Part shown: one piece after another, positions 32,333-34,558 of the stretch
Position numbering within the stretch: position 1 is the first letter of the stretch
Layout: each line of letters begins with the position of its first letter
Origin: Spirochaetota bacterium
GTDB taxonomy: Bacteria; Spirochaetota; Spirochaetia; Treponematales; UBA12059
Length of the DNA: 34,558 bases
Direction of reading: 5' to 3'
Assembly: GCA_029560805.1 (NCBI GenBank)
Contig: JAKQKE010000109.1
Location: 1 to 34,558 of the forward strand
Program-made: the position numbers and the translations under genes
Notes under the pieces: generated by a model
The model's database searches: none
Told to the model about the DNA's origin: nothing
What the model saw: the letters and a program-made list of their open reading frames with translations, nothing else

Positions 32333-32338
32333 AGCATA
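32333..32338 (-). promoter_or_regulatory. Possible -10 element for the DUF4143-type gene
   Basis: TATGCT on the minus strand, 8 bases upstream of ATG 32324. The best -35 at 16-17 bases is only TTTATT/TTTTAT (32355-32361). The surrounding sequence is AT-rich. Confidence 0.3.
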
Positions 32339-32384
32339 GCGTTTAAAATGCGGTAATAAAAGTGGCTAGCATCGAGCGTTCATC

Positions 32385-32412
32385 TTGCTAGGGTCCATTT
32401 TCGTCCTATACT
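32385..32412 (+). promoter_or_regulatory. Sigma70-like promoter for the GlpA-like gene
   Basis: TTGCTA (32385-32390), 16-base spacer, TATACT (32407-32412). The start codon GTG 32436 follows a good AAGGGGG ribosome site, so this transcript has a conventional leader of about 17 bases. Confidence 0.6.
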
Positions 32413-32435
32413 GATAGGTAGCAAGGGGGTCAGGG

Positions 32436-33875
32436 GTGAAGACTGGATCGAATCGCTACGACGTCTGCGTGATCGGCGCCGGCGTCTGCGGCGCCAATAT
32501 AGCGAGGCGCCTGTCGGCCTACGAGCTTGACGTGGCGCTCGTCGACAAGGAAGCCGACGTATCCTTCGGCACGTCCAAGGCCAACTCGGGCATCGTGCAC
32601 GGCGGCTTCCATCACAACAAGAAGTACCTCAAGGCACGGCTCGAGTTGCAGGGCATGATGATGTTCGACAGGTTGCAGCAGGAGCTCGACTTCCCGTTCA
32701 AGCGTTGCGGCATCGTCGTCGCGGCCCTGCACGAGGACGAGATGCGCGCCATCGAGCAGCTGTACATGCAGGGCGTCGACAACGGGGTCATCGGCATCGA
32801 GATGTGCTCCCGAGAACGCATCCTCGAACTGGAGCCCAAGCTCAACCCCGACACCCTGGGCGGACTATGGGTCCCCGGCGGCGGCATCGTCGAGCCGTAT
32901 CGCTTCGTGTTCGCCCTCGTCGAGAGCGCGCGCAAGAACGGCGTCGAGATCATGACCGGCTTCAAGGTCGAGCACGCGGCTCGCGCCGGCGACGAGTGGA
33001 CGGTACGCGCGGCGGATGGCCGCGTCGTCAAGGCGCGCTACGTGGTCAACGCCGCGGGCCTCTATGCCGACGAGGTGTCTCGCGCGTTCGGCGCCGAGGA
33101 GTTCGAGATCAAGCCGCGCAAGGGCGAGTACTACCTCCTGGACCGGCTGACCAAGGCCAAGCCCGAGCGCGTGATCTTCCCCGTGCCGACGAGCGTCTCC
33201 AAGGGCATGCTCGTCATACCGACCGTCGAGGGCACGGTGCTCATAGGCCCCACGGCGGAGGCCGTGGACGACAAGGCCGACCTGGCGACTACCCGCGAGC
33301 AGCTCGAGAAGATCCTGTCGTCGGCCCGAGCCATGGTGCCGTCGGTCTCCGAGTACGACGTGATCACGAGCTTCGCGGGACTCCGCCCGACGCTCGAGGA
33401 GGATTTCTATATCGAGCCGAGCGCTAAGGCTCCCGCCCTGATCCAGGTGGCCGGCATCCAGTCGCCCGGCCTGACCGCCAGCCCCGCCATCGGCGAGTAC
33501 GTCAAGGACCTGCTCAAGAAGGAGGGCCTCAGGCTGTCGGAGAAGCCGGACTACGACCCCTTCGTCGGCAAGCGCCCCCACGTCAAGGATCTGACGCCCT
33601 TCGAGGTCGACAAGCTGGCCCAGGCCGACCCGGCTTACGCCAACATGATCTGTCGCTGCGAGAAGGTGTCGGAGGCGGAGATCGTCCAGGCCATCAGGGC
33701 TGGGCATACCACGCTCGACGGCATCAAGTACTTCACGCGCGCGCAGATGGGCCGCTGCCAGGGCGGCTTCTGCACCTATAAGATCATCAAGGTCATCATG
33801 CGCGAGACCGGCCTCTCGTGGGACGAAATAACCAAGAACGGCGACGGCAGCCGCATACTCAAGGACGCTCTATGA
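32436..33875 (+). CDS. GlpA-like FAD-dependent oxidoreductase with C-terminal BFD-type [2Fe-2S] domain
   Basis: The 479-residue DAO-type FAD protein shows GAGVCG (16-19 of GIGAGVCG, Rossmann motif), VALVDKEADVSFGTSKANSG (the FAD-side loop), VVNAAGLYADEVS and SFAGLRPT. A BFD-like domain follows with C406 and C408 (ICRCEKVSE) and C441 and C446 (GRCQGGFC), a C-x-C ... C-x4-C iron-sulfur pattern. GlpA-type enzymes oxidise glycerol-3-phosphate to dihydroxyacetone phosphate; homologues with a BFD tail also serve as 2-hydroxy acid oxidases. Substrate is not certain. The start is GTG 32436, with AAGGGGG 6-7 bases upstream. The stop overlaps the next gene's start in ATGA, typical of this anaerobic operon, in which a third small protein often follows. 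Confidence 0.88.
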   Translation: MKTGSNRYDVCVIGAGVCGANIARRLSAYELDVALVDKEADVSFGTSKANSGIVHGGFHHNKKYLKARLELQGMMMFDRLQQELDFPFKRCGIVVAALHEDEMRAIEQLYMQGVDNGVIGIEMCSRERILELEPKLNPDTLGGLWVPGGGIVEPYRFVFALVESARKNGVEIMTGFKVEHAARAGDEWTVRAADGRVVKARYVVNAAGLYADEVSRAFGAEEFEIKPRKGEYYLLDRLTKAKPERVIFPVPTSVSKGMLVIPTVEGTVLIGPTAEAVDDKADLATTREQLEKILSSARAMVPSVSEYDVITSFAGLRPTLEEDFYIEPSAKAPALIQVAGIQSPGLTASPAIGEYVKDLLKKEGLRLSEKPDYDPFVGKRPHVKDLTPFEVDKLAQADPAYANMICRCEKVSEAEIVQAIRAGHTTLDGIKYFTRAQMGRCQGGFCTYKIIKVIMRETGLSWDEITKNGDGSRILKDAL

Positions 33876-34558
33876 AAGACCTCGTTTTCGACTCGGTAGT
33901 GATAGGCGGCGGGGCGGCCGGCATGGCCGCCGCCCTCGAGCTGGACCGCGCCGGCTTCTCCTGCGCCATCGTCGAGCGCGAGGAAGCGCTCGGCGGCATC
34001 CTGACGCAGTGCATCCACAACGGCTTCGGCCTCATCGAGTTCAACGAGGAGTTGTCCGGCCCCGAGTTCGCCGAGCGGATCGAGGAACGCCTGGCCGGGA
34101 CGCGCATCACCTCGTTCACCGGCGCCACTGTGATGGAGCTGGATGCCTCCGGTGATATCAAGACGCTGTACTGCTACACCGGCGCCCATGGCGTGATGCG
34201 GCTCTCCGCCCGCGCCGTCGTGCTGGCTATGGGCTGCCGCGAGCGCAACCGAGGCAACATCCGCATACCCGGCGACCGCCCCGCGGGCGTTTATACCGCC
34301 GGCCTGGCCCAGCGCCTGGTCAACATCGAGGGCTTCGTGCCCGGCAAGGACGTCGTCATCATCGGCTCCGGCGACATCGGCCTGATCATGGCCAGGCGCA
34401 TGAGCTGGATAGGCTGTAAGGTGCACGCCGTCGTCGAGATCCTGCCGTACCCGTCCGGGCTGACGCGCAACATCGTCCAGTGCCTGCACGACTTCGGCAT
34501 CCCACTGTACCTGTCGCACCTTACCACCAACATCGTCGGGCGCGAGCGGGTCGAGGGC
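33872..34558 (+). CDS. NAD(P)/FAD-dependent oxidoreductase, GlpB-like partner, 3'-truncated by the window
   Basis: The ATG overlaps the stop of the GlpA-like gene by 4 bases. The reading frame is open to the window end, 229 codons. Residues 9-17 (VVIGGGAAG) form the FAD Rossmann motif. GGILTQCIHNGFG (about 41-53, with Cys47) is the conserved segment of this family. GCRERNRGNIRIPGDRPAG is a further family hallmark, and VVIIGSGDIG begins the NAD-binding fold. Such proteins sit between the GlpA-like dehydrogenase and a small DUF1667-like protein in many anaerobes and treponemes, and probably pass electrons from the substrate enzyme to NAD or quinone. The missing C-terminal part cannot be judged. 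Confidence 0.85.
   Translation, partial: MKDLVFDSVVIGGGAAGMAAALELDRAGFSCAIVEREEALGGILTQCIHNGFGLIEFNEELSGPEFAERIEERLAGTRITSFTGATVMELDASGDIKTLYCYTGAHGVMRLSARAVVLAMGCRERNRGNIRIPGDRPAGVYTAGLAQRLVNIEGFVPGKDVVIIGSGDIGLIMARRMSWIGCKVHAVVEILPYPSGLTRNIVQCLHDFGIPLYLSHLTTNIVGRERVEG

Overview
The window is a GC-rich, densely packed bacterial chromosome segment with short or overlapping intergenic spaces. It has no rRNA, tRNA, insertion sequence, prophage or CRISPR array that I can see. The gene set points to a spirochaete related to Treponema: an XPB-type helicase with its helicase-associated partner, an HD protein resembling half a CCA-adding enzyme, long TPR/HDOD/MBL gene strings, and a GlpA-like/FAD-oxidoreductase pair. 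This assignment is inference from gene content. The GC content is high for that group, so another lineage is possible.

Layout. 1-3.7 kb: end of an M16 peptidase with a clear intrinsic terminator, then a receiver-PAS response regulator and a DUF554 membrane protein (both minus), then a small Cys-rich protein and an HD phosphohydrolase (plus). 3.7-8.0 kb: a TIM-barrel, amylase-like protein without obvious catalytic residues and an exported protein with tandem beta-type repeats. 8.0-13.6 kb (minus): a lipoprotein of the endonuclease/exonuclease/phosphatase fold, an XPB helicase, its helicase-associated/WYL-like partner and a NYN-LOTUS protein, in transcription order. 13.7-16.1 kb: ClpP (minus) diverging from a TlpA-like lipoprotein and CcdA (plus), which form an extracytoplasmic thiol-redox pair. 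16.1-23.3 kb (minus): a five-gene string of LamG/FN3 exported protein, TPR protein with a Pro/Gln/acidic tail, HDOD protein, MBL hydrolase and nucleoside-recognition membrane protein, joined by overlaps or gaps under 30 bases. 23.4-28.4 kb (plus): UvrC, VanZ-like, YkgJ-like Cys-cluster protein, Rsm22-like methyltransferase and MobB. 28.4-32.3 kb (minus): MobA, an ABC permease and ATPase, and a DUF4143-type protein whose ATP-binding motifs are degraded. 32.4-34.6 kb (plus): a GlpA-like oxidoreductase with a BFD-type iron-sulfur tail, overlapping a second FAD/NAD oxidoreductase cut by the window end.

Regulation. Many genes have good Shine-Dalgarno sites. A distinct subset has none and instead carries a -10-like hexamer 5-8 bases before the ATG, usually with a -35-like hexamer 16-18 bases further up. 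This suggests leaderless transcripts. Two more such promoters point at tiny ORFs (9 and 17 codons) whose stops overlap the next gene's start. This is the most interesting whole-window signal. Next are the perfect 60-base in-frame tandem duplication in the TPR gene, small in-frame tandem expansions in mobA and the Rsm22 gene, and the degraded ATPase beside an ABC transporter.
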